DNA of 64,000 nucleotides from Ectobacillus funiculus (GTDB lineage Bacteria; Bacillota; Bacilli; Bacillales; Bacillaceae_G). The position numbers and the translations under genes were made by a program. The notes beneath the pieces were generated by a model. The model saw nothing but the letters and a program-made list of their open reading frames with translations. It did not search any database and was not told where the DNA came from. How positions within the stretch are numbered: position 1 is the stretch's first letter; each line of letters starts with the position of its first letter. Of the stretch, positions 51,228-60,436 are shown piece after piece. Location: the NCBI RefSeq assembly GCF_042429435.1, contig NZ_JBHMAF010000020.1. The stretch is one strand, 5' to 3'.

Positions 51228-52349
51228 ATTAAGAGCTATGCTGAGCAGCAATTTTGTACATACTTGGTAGAAAATAAAGATACAATTATAGAGAATTGGA
51301 ACAGGAAAATTATTGTATCACAAAATGATCCCTTCAAAAAAGAGATTCTTACCAATGGGGAACAAGTTATGTCCCTCATTATTGCTCTGATAACAGAAGA
51401 AAAGCAAATTGAGGATATTCATGCAATATGTAGAAAGATTGCGGCGGAACGGGCGCAGACTGGCGAAAATATAGGAAACTTCGTATATAATACAAACTTA
51501 GGTCGCCATGAACTGTTTGAAGCAATGTTTAAAATGGATGTGAAGGCTTTCGAACTGCAGCCGATCGCTTCGAAAATTCATCTTTGTTTTGACTATCTTA
51601 TTTATTATACAGTGCTTATATATTCTGAAATTATAGGGAAAAACCTGGAAGAGAAACAACATTTTATTAAGGAAACCCATAAGGAAAGACTTACAATACT
51701 AGGGCAGATGTCAGCAAGCTTTGTACATGAGTTTCGAAATCCGCTTACCTCGATTATGGGATTTGTAAAGTTATTACGCGCAGATAATCCAGAATTGCCA
51801 TATTTAGATATTATTTCTCATGAACTAGATCAGCTGAACTTTCGGATTTCGCAGTTTCTGCTCGTTTCGCGCAAAGAAATGTGGGATGAAAAAACGGATT
51901 TCTTGTTGAATGATTTGTTTCATGATACAATCCATTTCCTCTATCCGAGTCTCGTAAATGCGAATGTCTCTATTGAAGAAAATATAGAAGATTCAGTTCC
52001 TTTCTATGGACATCGGAGTGAGATTCGCCAAGTTTTTTTGAACATCCTTATGAATTCGATTGATGCCCTACAGACGATTTCAGGGAAAAGACAAATTATC
52101 ATTGATGTTTCGCAAGCCAAAGACGATGTTCATATTTTGATTCAAAATAATGGGCCTAGGATTCCTGCCGACAAGCTCGAAACGATTTTTGAACCGTTTG
52201 TCACAACGAAACAGCTTGGTACAGGCATTGGATTATTCGTTTGTAAACAGATTGTGGAGAAACATAACGGTTCAGTGCAATGCGAATCAATAGAGGATTG
52301 GACAAAGTTTATTATTGTATTTAAGAAAAATGTGCTGGAGGAACGTTAG
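51228..52349 (+). CDS. Sensor histidine kinase, probable ATT start
   Basis: A cytosolic HisKA/HATPase_c kinase without membrane segments: N-terminal sensor region (about 1-140, helical), phosphoacceptor SFVHEFRNPLTSIMGFVKLL with H155 counted from the TTG at 51264, N box EIRQVFLNILMNSIDAL, G1 NGPRIPADK, and GTGIGLFVCKQI. No response regulator adjacent (orphan kinase, of the sporulation-kinase style in Bacillus). The only strong ribosome site, GAGAAGGGGG (51211-51220), lies 7 bases before an ATT codon at 51228; a TTG at 51264 has no ribosome site. The ATT start gives IKSYAEQQFCTYLVENK as N terminus. Confidence 0.83.
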   Translation: MKSYAEQQFCTYLVENKDTIIENWNRKIIVSQNDPFKKEILTNGEQVMSLIIALITEEKQIEDIHAICRKIAAERAQTGENIGNFVYNTNLGRHELFEAMFKMDVKAFELQPIASKIHLCFDYLIYYTVLIYSEIIGKNLEEKQHFIKETHKERLTILGQMSASFVHEFRNPLTSIMGFVKLLRADNPELPYLDIISHELDQLNFRISQFLLVSRKEMWDEKTDFLLNDLFHDTIHFLYPSLVNANVSIEENIEDSVPFYGHRSEIRQVFLNILMNSIDALQTISGKRQIIIDVSQAKDDVHILIQNNGPRIPADKLETIFEPFVTTKQLGTGIGLFVCKQIVEKHNGSVQCESIEDWTKFIIVFKKNVLEER

Positions 52350-53116
52350 TTTGTTAAAAACAACGCCTCCAGTTTTGGCTCTTTATTGGTGAAACCGATT
52401 GCATATATGTTATAGATTTTGTTGGCCTCCACTTTTACATCAGACAGCGATAAAATAACATTTTTCATTCCCGCCACATGTACATCCAAATCAGCACCGC
52501 CAGGGCTTACCTCAAGGAATTCTGTTGCTTGTTTGAACGGAACATTTGCGAACAGGATATCGCTGTCTTTCATTGCGAGATCTATTGCTGGCGCATCTGG
52601 TGAAAGATGGGTGAATCGGATTTTTGCCTTTCCGTACGGTAGATATGTGCCATCAGCAAAAGATAGAAGCTGCAGCTTAGCGATATCACCAGCGGCTGCG
52701 ATTGTGTAGATATATCCCCCCATGGCAGGAACAATAGCCGAAAATAAAGGAGCCGATTGTGTGCTGGTTGGATACACATCAATCCGATATTGACCTTGTG
52801 GAAGTGAAACATAGTTACTGTGCTGTTTAAAAGTTATGTTTTGGACAATACGTTGACCGTTTACGTATATGTCGACTGCGGGAGTATTCGGCGAAGCATG
52901 CAGAATACGAATTTGTGCGGGCTGCATGCTTACGGGAGCATACTGGGATCGTCCCTGCTGATACATAGCTATGAATTTTTGGACTTCTTCGTAATGCTTC
53001 ATGTAAAACTCTATATGTTTTTGTGGATGAGAGTACTTGTAATACTTAGCAAGTTGGTCATACATCCATGCTTTCGATGCATGTATATCTGCTGCTGATG
53101 AAAGCAACCTTTTCAC
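52346..53116 (-). CDS. DUF4397 domain protein
   Basis: A 256-residue protein with two DUF4397 beta-sandwich repeats: AQIRILHASPNTPAVDIYVNG (about 87-107, in parts) and AKIRFTHLSPDAPAIDLAMKD (about 163-183, in parts). The N-terminal 75 residues are helical (KAWMYDQLAKYYKYS) and there is no signal peptide, so it may be a spore-coat or cell-surface protein of unknown role. Runs convergent to the histidine kinase, their ends overlapping by 4 bases. Confidence 0.78.
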   Translation of the reverse strand: MKRLLSSAADIHASKAWMYDQLAKYYKYSHPQKHIEFYMKHYEEVQKFIAMYQQGRSQYAPVSMQPAQIRILHASPNTPAVDIYVNGQRIVQNITFKQHSNYVSLPQGQYRIDVYPTSTQSAPLFSAIVPAMGGYIYTIAAAGDIAKLQLLSFADGTYLPYGKAKIRFTHLSPDAPAIDLAMKDSDILFANVPFKQATEFLEVSPGGADLDVHVAGMKNVILSLSDVKVEANKIYNIYAIGFTNKEPKLEALFLTN

Positions 53117-53176
53117 CTCCTAGTTTATCTCTACACTATATGCCGAGAAGGATGAGGCTTATGCTCATTTTGGGTC

Positions 53177-53285
53177 CCACTGTAGGAAAGTATAAATTTC
53201 CAGCCGGAAGCCAATTCGATGAAGTTGGAAATTTTAGGAATACAGGATAAGTGCAACTGCCTCTCTGTCTTCGCCTATCAGCAAA
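53177..53285 (+). repeat. Repeat A, copy 11
   Basis: CACTGTAGGAAAGTATAAAT, TTCCAGCCGGAAGCCAATTC, GATGAAGTTGGAAATTTTAG, GCAACTGCCTCTCTGTCTTC, ending in GCCTATCAGC; terminal hairpin partly lost. Confidence 0.85.
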
Positions 53286-53530
53286 TTTGCTTCCTTCTGC
53301 CTCCTATTACCGTGATAATTCTGTTTGAATGAAGTGTAGTTGTACACAAGTACTATTGTCATATGCTCATGACAGTCATAACGTCGGTCACTAATAAACA
53401 TAACAGGGCCGTTTTTTAGTGTTTCAAGAGATTTTTTCTTTTTCTAGGCGAATGCACATACCGTTTTACACTTGTTTTACATATTTTGTGAATGTAAACC
53501 AATTCAAATTGATGTAAGGAGTGAAAAACT

Positions 53531-53701
53531 ATGTACGGATACGGTTATGGTTTTGGTAATCCTGGTTACGGTTATGGCTATGGAGGCGGCTATGGAGGCG
53601 GCTATGGAGGCGGCTATGGAGGCGGTTACGGATACGGTTTCGCGCTAATTGTTGTATTGTTTATCCTTTTAATTATCATTGGAGCAGCTTGGATTTGCTA
53701 G
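53531..53701 (+). CDS. YjcZ family small protein (Gly/Tyr-rich)
   Basis: A 56-residue protein: Gly-Tyr repeats (YGYGGGYGGGYGGGY) in the first 36 residues, then a single hydrophobic helix (FALIVVLFILLIIIGAAW) and a terminal Cys. This is the layout of the Bacillus YjcZ/sporulation-associated family. Ribosome site AAGGAGTG. The DNA has four tandem GGAGGCGGCTAT units. Confidence 0.85.
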   Translation: MYGYGYGFGNPGYGYGYGGGYGGGYGGGYGGGYGYGFALIVVLFILLIIIGAAWIC

Positions 53702-53763
53702 TGTCCTGATCAGCAGAGCGTCAACCACTATTGACCGATTAACAAGATGTTAATCGGTTTTCT

Positions 53764-53902
53764 TCATACATTCTCAAATGTATAAATTTCTGGCTGGGAA
53801 ATCGTTCGATGCAGCGAGAAATTTTAGGAATGAAAGCATCAGGGCAATTAGTCCTCTGTCTTCGCTCAAGGGCAGGGCTCGTCAATCAGCGAGTTTTCTT
53901 TA
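53764..53902 (+). repeat. Repeat A, copy 12
   Basis: TTCATACATTCTCAAATG-TAT, TTTCTGGCTGGGAAATCGTT, CGATGCAGCGAGAAATTTTA, CCTCTGTCTTCGCTCAAGGG, CAATCAGCGAGTTTTCTTTA. It is directly followed, head to tail, by copy 13. Confidence 0.9.
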
Positions 53903-54036
53903 CACTTTAAGAAAGTATAAATTTCTAGCTGGATGCCGATTCGACGTAGCGAGAAATTTTAGGAATAAAGTATAAGGGCAACTACGCCTCTGTCTTCGCC
54001 CAAAAGCAGGCTCGCCAATCGGCGAGTTTTCTTTAT
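53900..54036 (+). repeat. Repeat A, copy 13 (best-preserved)
   Basis: TACACTTTAAGAAAGTATAA, TTTCTAGCTGGATGCCGATT, CGACGTAGCGAGAAATTTTA, GGAATAAAGTATAAGGGCAA, CTACGCCTCTGTCTTCGCCC, CTCGCCAATCGGCGAGTTTT. The terminal hairpin stem (6 bp, loop AATC) and following T-tract are intact. Confidence 0.93.
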
Positions 54037-54072
54037 TTTAAAGGTATGTATCATAATATGTTGCATGTGACT

Positions 54073-54119
54073 AAAAAAGCCTTCTAGAACTATGAAAACA
54101 TAGTCTTGGGAGGCTTTTT
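54073..54119. terminator. Terminator upstream of the lysine cluster
   Basis: AAAAAAGCCTTC / GGGAGGCTTTTT with an inner CTATG-aaaa-CATAG stem; T-tracts on both strands. Ends 65 bp before yodT, isolating that operon from the repeat region. Confidence 0.7.
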
Positions 54120-54183
54120 GTATGAAAGAAACAAACATTTCTCTCATAAGATGATAGAAGAAGGGTGAGGGGGAGAGGAATAG

Positions 54184-55470
54184 ATGCGCGAACATTTAAT
54201 TAAGCCGTTGGTCGGACAGCCTTATCCGACTATTTCTCACGGCAACGGCATATATTTGTACGATACGAATGGAAAACGGTATTTAGATGGTTCTTCTGGG
54301 GCTATTACCGCAAGCATTGGGCATGGTGTGCAAGAAGTAATTGGGGCAATGACAAAACAGGCTGAGAAAGTAGCGTTTGTATACCGCTCCCAATTTACGA
54401 GTGAAGCGGCGGAGAGATTAGCTAAAACGTTAAGCGATAAAAGTCCAGGTGATTTGAATTGGAGCTTTTTTGTAAATAGTGGCACTGAAGCGATGGAGAC
54501 GGCGATGAAGATCGCAATCCAGCATTATCAAGAACGTGGCATAACAAGCAAGCAAAAGGTTATATCACGACATATGAGCTATCATGGTATTACAATTGGT
54601 GCGCTTTCGATGTCGGGTCATCCGCTGCGCCGCCAAAGATTCACTCCTTTGCTTGAGGATTACCCCATTTTACCACCTCCATATTGCTTTCGATGTCCAT
54701 TTGGTTTGGAGCATCCTTCCTGCCAAACAGCGTGTGCCAAGCAATTAGAAAATGAGATAGAGAGAATTGGCTCCGAGCATATTGCTGCGTTTGTAGCAGA
54801 GCCGATTGTTGGTGCTGCTGGCGGAGCGCTTACCCCACCTGAGGATTATTACAAAATCATAAAAAACATATGTGAACGCTACGATATTTTATTTATAGCT
54901 GATGAGGTTATGACAGGTCTTGGTCGAACAGGAGCATGGTTTGCGATGGAACATTGGGGAGTGGTTCCTGATCTCATTGCACTTGGGAAAGGATTAACGG
55001 CCGGATATGCGCCGATGGCAGCGACATTAGTGAGCGATCGGGTGATGGAGCCGATTTTGCAAGGGTCACGGCTTGTTATGGCGGGGCACACTTTTAGTGC
55101 GAACCCCCTATCAGCAGCAGTTTCACTGGCAGTTATAGAGTATGTTGAACGTTATAGCCTCGTAGAAAACGCTGCTGAAAAGGGGGGATACTTATTAGAA
55201 AAATTGCATGATTTTAAAAAGGAGTTTCCCATTATTACAGATGTACGTGGAAAAGGGCTTCTCTTAGGACTGGAGCTTTCTATCCCATGTTCCCATCTCA
55301 TTCAAGCGGCGGCAAAATACGGTTTGCTTTTATATCCAGCAGTCGCAGGAAGGAATGGAAAAGAAGAGATAGCGGTGCTTGTTGCGCCGCCCTTGACAGT
55401 TACGCATGCGGAGATTGATGAACTGCTGCAGCTGTTGTATGCGAGTCTGCAGGAAGTAATGGGGGGGTAG
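54184..55470 (+). CDS. yodT: Class III aminotransferase YodT
   Basis: A 428-residue PLP transaminase. FVNSGTEAMETAMKIA (about 98-113), the D-x-x-T/G block FIADEVMTGLGRTG (about 238-251) and PLP lysine in LIALGKGLTAGYAPM (K about 269); RSQFTSEAAERLAKT near 68. In the lysine cluster it removes the amino group of the beta-lysine-derived intermediate. CxxC-like cysteine pair YCFRCPFGLEHPSCQ is a typical insertion of this branch. Ribosome site GGGGGAGAGG. First gene of yodT-S-R-Q-P. Confidence 0.88.
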   Translation: MREHLIKPLVGQPYPTISHGNGIYLYDTNGKRYLDGSSGAITASIGHGVQEVIGAMTKQAEKVAFVYRSQFTSEAAERLAKTLSDKSPGDLNWSFFVNSGTEAMETAMKIAIQHYQERGITSKQKVISRHMSYHGITIGALSMSGHPLRRQRFTPLLEDYPILPPPYCFRCPFGLEHPSCQTACAKQLENEIERIGSEHIAAFVAEPIVGAAGGALTPPEDYYKIIKNICERYDILFIADEVMTGLGRTGAWFAMEHWGVVPDLIALGKGLTAGYAPMAATLVSDRVMEPILQGSRLVMAGHTFSANPLSAAVSLAVIEYVERYSLVENAAEKGGYLLEKLHDFKKEFPIITDVRGKGLLLGLELSIPCSHLIQAAAKYGLLLYPAVAGRNGKEEIAVLVAPPLTVTHAEIDELLQLLYASLQEVMGG

Positions 55471-55475
55471 CGATA

Positions 55476-56171
55476 ATGGGGAGAACAAATCCGTTTGGAA
55501 AGATAACAACCGTAAAACAAGTGATGACGTTATTTCATGATGGTATGACACTCATGTTTGGTGGATTTGGAGGAGTTGGATCACCTCCTACAATTATTTC
55601 TGCCATTTTAGCAGAAGGAATACGCGACATGCATCTAATAGGAAATGATACAGGATTCCCTGAAATCGGCATTGGGTCCTTAATCACAAACGAACGTGTA
55701 AGTTCTATTATTACCTCTCACATCGGCTCGAACCCAAATGCGGGACGGCTTCTCCATGAAGGGAAACTACAAATTGAATTTTGTCCGCAAGGAACGCTTG
55801 CGGAACGGATTCGCGCCGGTGGAGTTGGGTTGGCTGGAGTTTTGACTGATGTTGGTATAGATACAATAGTGGAAGAAAAAAAGCAAACAGTTGTTTTAGA
55901 GGGACGTCGCTATCTTGTAGAGACTGCTTTAACAGCAGAGGTGGCTATTGTGTATGCGAAGAAGGCAGATCCGTTTGGGAATCTTGTATTTGATAAAAGC
56001 GCACGAAATATGAATCCACATGTGGCCATGGCAGGCACGATTACAATCGCTGAGGTTGAGGAAATTGTAACGCTTGGCTCATTAGATCCAGACGAGATTG
56101 TAACACCGGGGGTATTTGTGGATTATGTTGTACCTTCAGAAGGGGTGAACTGGAAGTGGGCATGGGAGTAG
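55476..56171 (+). CDS. yodS: CoA-transferase subunit A
   Basis: A 231-residue 3-oxoacid/butyrate-acetoacetate CoA-transferase alpha subunit: GMTLMFGGFGGVGSPP (about 24-39), LIGNDTGFPEIGIG, EFCPQGTLAERIRAGGVGLAG. Begins 6 bases after yodT stop, its ribosome site GGGGGGG lying in the end of yodT. Overlaps the B subunit by 16 bases. Moves CoA to a lysine-degradation intermediate. Confidence 0.9.
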   Translation: MGRTNPFGKITTVKQVMTLFHDGMTLMFGGFGGVGSPPTIISAILAEGIRDMHLIGNDTGFPEIGIGSLITNERVSSIITSHIGSNPNAGRLLHEGKLQIEFCPQGTLAERIRAGGVGLAGVLTDVGIDTIVEEKKQTVVLEGRRYLVETALTAEVAIVYAKKADPFGNLVFDKSARNMNPHVAMAGTITIAEVEEIVTLGSLDPDEIVTPGVFVDYVVPSEGVNWKWAWE

Positions 56172-56818
56172 AGGTTCGAAATCGGATTGCAAAAAGAGCT
56201 GCAAAGGAAATTCATAATGGGATGATCGTAAATTTGGGGATTGGTATTCCCTCTCTCGTACCGGATCATTTACCTGCAGATCTTCAGGTCATGTTCCATG
56301 CGGAAAACGGAATTCTTGGTCTAGGACGGAGCCCGGTAAAGGGCGAGGAAGATATGCATCTATGCAATGCTGCAGGTTTTCCGACAACAGTTATAGCAGG
56401 CGCAAGCTATTTTGACAGTTGTACGGCGTTTGGCATGATTCGAAGAGGAATGTTAGACGTTACGATTCTTGGATCGCTGCAGGTAAGCGAAACAGGTGAT
56501 TTGGCAAATTGGATGGTGCCAGGCCGACGAGTCCCAGGTATTGGCGGCGCAATGGATTTAGCGCAAAAGGCAAAGCGTGTGATTGTGGTTATGAGCCATG
56601 TTGATAAAGATGGGAATCCAAAAATTGTAAAAGAATGTGCACTGCCGCTGACATCAAAGGGTTGTGTTCATGTCATTATTACGGATATGGCTGTTATGGA
56701 AGTAACAAAGAATGGTCTCCTTGTAACAGAACTAATGTCTCCGTATACGATTGCAGATGTTCAAACATATACGGGAGCCCCTTTTTCTGTTAGCCCTTCT
56801 CTAAGTACAATCGACTAA
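56156..56818 (+). CDS. yodR: CoA-transferase subunit B
   Basis: A 220-residue beta subunit with catalytic glutamate in MFHAENGILG (about E51), NLGIGIPSLVPDHL and TMPGRRVPGIGGAMDL-like MVPGRRVPGIGGAMDL. Start GTG 56156 or ATG 56162; both lie inside yodS, so coupling is expected. Pairs with YodS. Confidence 0.9.
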   Translation: MGMGVEVRNRIAKRAAKEIHNGMIVNLGIGIPSLVPDHLPADLQVMFHAENGILGLGRSPVKGEEDMHLCNAAGFPTTVIAGASYFDSCTAFGMIRRGMLDVTILGSLQVSETGDLANWMVPGRRVPGIGGAMDLAQKAKRVIVVMSHVDKDGNPKIVKECALPLTSKGCVHVIITDMAVMEVTKNGLLVTELMSPYTIADVQTYTGAPFSVSPSLSTID

Positions 56819-56833
56819 AATGAGGTGAAGCGG

Positions 56834-58102
56834 TTGGAACAGTATAAAAAAAGTGTGCGAAGCTATATTCAAGCTCATCAATTGCAAGGAGTACGTTTAT
56901 TAAAACGACTTGTGCAGGAAAAAAGTGTGTCAGGAAATGAAAGCAGCGCACAAGCGATCGTTATTGAAAAATTAAGGGAGCTTGGGCTGCAACTGGACAT
57001 TTGGGAACCATCTTTTCGCGAATTAGAGCGGCATCCTTATTTTGTCTCGCCGCGAAGCAGCTTTCTTGACAGTCCGAATGTTGTAGCGGTATTAAAGGGA
57101 AGCGGAAGGGGAAGGTCACTCATTCTGAATGGCCATATCGATGTAGTGCCAGAAGGGGATGAACAGCAGTGGAAGTATCATCCTTATAAAGGGGATGTGG
57201 AAGGCAATCGTCTCTATGGGCGTGGTGCTACCGATATGAAGGGAGGAAGTACGTCGCTTATTATGGCACTGGAAGCGATTATTGCCTGCGGCATTCGTTT
57301 AAAGGGGGATATATGCTTTCAAAGTGTAATTGAAGAAGAAAGCGGAGGAGCAGGATCGTTGGCTGCCATTATAAGAGGATACAAAGCTGACGGTGTTCTC
57401 ATTCCCGAGCCGACAAATATGAAAATTTTCCCCAAGCAACAGGGCTCTCTATGGTTTCGCCTAACGGTAAAAGGACAATCCGCACATGGCGGTACACGCT
57501 ATGAGGGGGTAAGCGCGATTGAGAAGAGCATAATTGTCATTGAACATGTACGGAGGCTGGAGAACATAAGAAATGAACGTATACAAGAACCGCTCTATCA
57601 GTCTATTCCAATCCCGGTTCCGATTAATATTGGCAGAATGACGGGTGGAAATTGGCCATCGTCCGTGCCTGATTTGCTTGTGTTAGAAGGGAGGTACGGT
57701 GTAGCACCAGATGAGAAATTAGCAGAGGCAACACAAGAGTTTGAAAATTGGTTTCGTAAGCTGTGTGAAGCAGATGCTTGGTTTTTGGAGCACCCTGTTG
57801 AGATTGAGTGGTTTGGCGCAAGATGGGTACCTGGTTCGCTCGCAGAGGAGCATCCGCTTGCACAAACGCTCAAGCAGAATTTTACGCTTGTGCGAGGGGA
57901 AGAGCCCATTATCGAAGCCTCTCCATGGGGGACGGACGGTGGTTTGTTTACAAATATTGCGAATATTCCGACCATTGTATTTGGTCCAGGAGAAACGAAG
58001 GCTGCACATCAGCATGATGAGTATATAGAAATTGATAAGATGGTAGAAGCTGCTGAAATGATCGCCTGCATGCTGCTCGATTGGTGCGGGGTGGAGGAAT
58101 GA
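56834..58102 (+). CDS. yodQ: ArgE/DapE-type deacylase YodQ
   Basis: A 422-residue M20-family metallohydrolase. Metal ligands H-x-D in LNGHIDVVPEG (about 98-108), GRGATDMKGG (D about 135), EEESGGAG (catalytic E), then PEPTNMKIFPKQQG and the terminal HQHDEYIEI. Removes an acyl group from an acyl-amino acid intermediate, the partner of the YodP acetyltransferase. TTG start chosen since GAGGTGA lies just upstream; GTG 56825 in that same ribosome site is the alternative. Overlaps yodP by 4 bases. Confidence 0.88.
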   Translation: MEQYKKSVRSYIQAHQLQGVRLLKRLVQEKSVSGNESSAQAIVIEKLRELGLQLDIWEPSFRELERHPYFVSPRSSFLDSPNVVAVLKGSGRGRSLILNGHIDVVPEGDEQQWKYHPYKGDVEGNRLYGRGATDMKGGSTSLIMALEAIIACGIRLKGDICFQSVIEEESGGAGSLAAIIRGYKADGVLIPEPTNMKIFPKQQGSLWFRLTVKGQSAHGGTRYEGVSAIEKSIIVIEHVRRLENIRNERIQEPLYQSIPIPVPINIGRMTGGNWPSSVPDLLVLEGRYGVAPDEKLAEATQEFENWFRKLCEADAWFLEHPVEIEWFGARWVPGSLAEEHPLAQTLKQNFTLVRGEEPIIEASPWGTDGGLFTNIANIPTIVFGPGETKAAHQHDEYIEIDKMVEAAEMIACMLLDWCGVEE

Positions 58103-58944
58103 AGTATTATGAATCTTTCTCAGAGCAGGGAAGGAACTACACGATAGAAGGAGTGCTGGACTACTTTAATGAACGAATTCGAGTCGATTCATATACAGGA
58201 AATTTACAGGAGATTATTAATCGAACAGAGCAATTGGCAGAGCAGCATAGCCTTTCTAAACTTATTCTAAAAGGAAAACACGAGCACTTTTCTTCTCTCA
58301 TCTCAAGCGGATACACGCTTGAAGCCATCATTCCCCTCTATTTTCAAGGGCAGGCTGCCTATTTTTTCACCAAATATCGAAAAAACGATAGAAGAAACAG
58401 CATGTTTTGGATGCAAGAGGATGAGATTGTCCGTAATGTGAAAGCGCAGCAGGATACGAAGGCAAAAGAGGTTCCTCCCTCCTTTGTGCTTCGTCTTGCA
58501 ACCGAGAAGGATGCAGAGGCGCTTGCACAGCTATTTAGACATGTGTTTCAAGTATACCCGACCCCACTCGATAGCCCTGAGTATATTCAAAAAACGATGC
58601 GGGAAGATACGATCTACTATGTGTATACAGCGAACGGTCAAATTGTTAGTACTGCGTCAGCTGAAATGAATTGCTTGCAGGGAAATGCAGAATTGACAAA
58701 TTGTGCCACAATTTTGGAGTTCCGTAAACATGGATTGATGAAGCAGCTGCTAATTGCGCTTGAGAAGGAGTTATGCATGCGGCATATCTACTGTGCATAT
58801 ACAATTGCGAGAGCTTTGTCTTATGGTATGAATGCAGCATTTTATCAAATTGGTTATTCCTATACAGGAAGACTGGTAAATAACTGTTATATTTTCGATA
58901 AAATGGAGGATATGAACGTTTGGGCAAAGGATTTATCACAATAA
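58099..58944 (+). CDS. yodP: Beta-lysine N-acetyltransferase (AblB/YodP)
   Basis: A 281-residue putative beta-lysine acetyltransferase of the AblB type: N-terminal domain with NERIRVDSYTG, LSKLILKGKHEHFSSLISSG (family block) and a C-terminal GNAT domain (about 140-275) with FRHVFQVYPTPLDSPEYI and FRKHGLMKQLLIALEKEL (acetyl-CoA loop, weakly conserved). Acetylates the beta-lysine made by KamA. ATG start after GGGGTGGAGGA. Confidence 0.87.
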   Translation: MKYYESFSEQGRNYTIEGVLDYFNERIRVDSYTGNLQEIINRTEQLAEQHSLSKLILKGKHEHFSSLISSGYTLEAIIPLYFQGQAAYFFTKYRKNDRRNSMFWMQEDEIVRNVKAQQDTKAKEVPPSFVLRLATEKDAEALAQLFRHVFQVYPTPLDSPEYIQKTMREDTIYYVYTANGQIVSTASAEMNCLQGNAELTNCATILEFRKHGLMKQLLIALEKELCMRHIYCAYTIARALSYGMNAAFYQIGYSYTGRLVNNCYIFDKMEDMNVWAKDLSQ

Positions 58945-58995
58945 ATCGAACATTCGGTATGGTATATGCCAAATGTTAAGCAAGGGGGGAGAGAG

Positions 58996-60369
58996 GTGCC
59001 TGCATCGTTTACAAAGGAAATGATGGAAGCAATACTAAGCGGTATTGATGAAGCGGTTCATGCAGTAGACGAGAATGGCTTTACGATTTTTTATAATGCT
59101 GCTGCTGCCAAGCATGATGGAACAAGGATAGAAGATGTGCTTGGAAAGCACGTATTAGAGGCGTTTCCATCTTTAACAAAGGAGACGAGTACGCTTCTTA
59201 TGGTGCTGGAAACAAGGTGTCCGATATTACAGCAGGCACAGCGTTACCAAAATCGCAGCGGTCTGGAGGTTTGTACTGTAAATAGTACAATTCCTATTTT
59301 AGTTGAAGGCCGGGTAACTGGGGCTGTTGAAATTGCAAAGGATTATTCGGCTATTCAGAAGCTGACAGATAAAATTGTAGAGCTGCAATGGAGCAGAAAG
59401 AGAACGGTTGTAGAAGATAAACAGCATAATGCGATAACATTTGAACAGATTTTGACGGAGGATCCACACTTTTTAGAAACAAAGCGTTTAGCAAAACGAG
59501 TAGCGCCGACTGATGCATCTGTGCTGTTATATGGTGAGACGGGAACTGGAAAGGAGCTATTTGTGCATGCGATTCATGAGACATCTCTCCGTAAATCAAA
59601 GCCTTTAATTGCCCAAAACTGCGCAGCCTTGCCAGAGTCATTGCTCGAGGGAATTCTATTTGGAACAGCAAAAGGAAGTTACACGGGAGCAATAGACCGA
59701 GCTGGATTATTTGAACTTGCCGATGGTGGAACGCTGCTGCTTGATGAGATCAATTCGATGCCGCTTAATTTACAAGCGAAGCTGCTACGCGTATTGGAGG
59801 ATGGTATGGTCCGCCGCATTGGCGGTCAAAAAACAAGGAAGGTTGATGTCCGGGTGATGGCGGCAATGAATGAGCATCCTGAACGATGTATAGAAAATCG
59901 GACGCTGCGAGCTGATTTATACTATCGGTTAAATGTTTTTTCACTATGCATTCCACCGCTTCGGGAACGAACGGGCGACATTCTCCTGCTGGCACATCAT
60001 TTCTTGCGTCACAATAATAATAAGCTTGGCAAGCAGATGAAAGGTTTTGATACCTCTGTAAAACAACTTCTTCTTTACTATCATTGGCCAGGGAATGTGA
60101 GGGAATTGAAGCATGTTATGGAACATGCAATGATTATGACGGATGATTCAACGATTAAAATGGAGCATTTACCCTATTCATTTTCCCGTGTTCATAGGGT
60201 TCTGAATATAACATCTTTGCGTGAAACACTGCGTGAAACAGAGGAACGGCTGATTGAGCAAGCGCTGCTGCAAACAGATGGAAATATGATGCAAGCAGCA
60301 AGACTGCTGGATATACCGAGACAAACGCTGCAATATAAACTGCAAAAACATCGACAGGCTGCCGAATAA
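58996..60369 (+). CDS. Sigma-54-dependent transcriptional activator with PAS domain
   Basis: A 457-residue activator: PAS-like sensor (about 8-120), AAA+ core with Walker A GETGTGKE (180-187), sigma-54 contact loop GSYTGA (227-232, a known variant of GAFTGA), Walker B TLLLDEI, and Fis-type HTH at the end (NMMQAARLLDIPRQTLQYKL). Similar in build to RocR/BkdR-type regulators. GTG start preceded by AAGGGGGG. Likely controls the kamA promoter at 60811-60825; UAS-like palindromes lie between. It could also act on the yod genes in front of it, but no -24/-12 element was found there. Confidence 0.88.
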   Translation: MPASFTKEMMEAILSGIDEAVHAVDENGFTIFYNAAAAKHDGTRIEDVLGKHVLEAFPSLTKETSTLLMVLETRCPILQQAQRYQNRSGLEVCTVNSTIPILVEGRVTGAVEIAKDYSAIQKLTDKIVELQWSRKRTVVEDKQHNAITFEQILTEDPHFLETKRLAKRVAPTDASVLLYGETGTGKELFVHAIHETSLRKSKPLIAQNCAALPESLLEGILFGTAKGSYTGAIDRAGLFELADGGTLLLDEINSMPLNLQAKLLRVLEDGMVRRIGGQKTRKVDVRVMAAMNEHPERCIENRTLRADLYYRLNVFSLCIPPLRERTGDILLLAHHFLRHNNNKLGKQMKGFDTSVKQLLLYYHWPGNVRELKHVMEHAMIMTDDSTIKMEHLPYSFSRVHRVLNITSLRETLRETEERLIEQALLQTDGNMMQAARLLDIPRQTLQYKLQKHRQAAE

Positions 60370-60398
60370 TAGGGCTAAGCAGATAGAATCGTTATCAA

Positions 60399-60436
60399 AA
60401 AGGGATCTCTTGGGCAATTCAAGAGATCCCTTTCTA
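60399..60436 (+). terminator. Terminator of the sigma-54 activator gene
   Basis: AAAGGGATCTCTT / AAGAGATCCCTTT followed by CTAGATTTTG; T-tract short. Confidence 0.75.

Noticed and set aside
53959..54195. 78-codon minus-strand frame over repeat A copy 13
   Set aside because: Same latent repeat frame, no ribosome site and it overlaps the yodT start.
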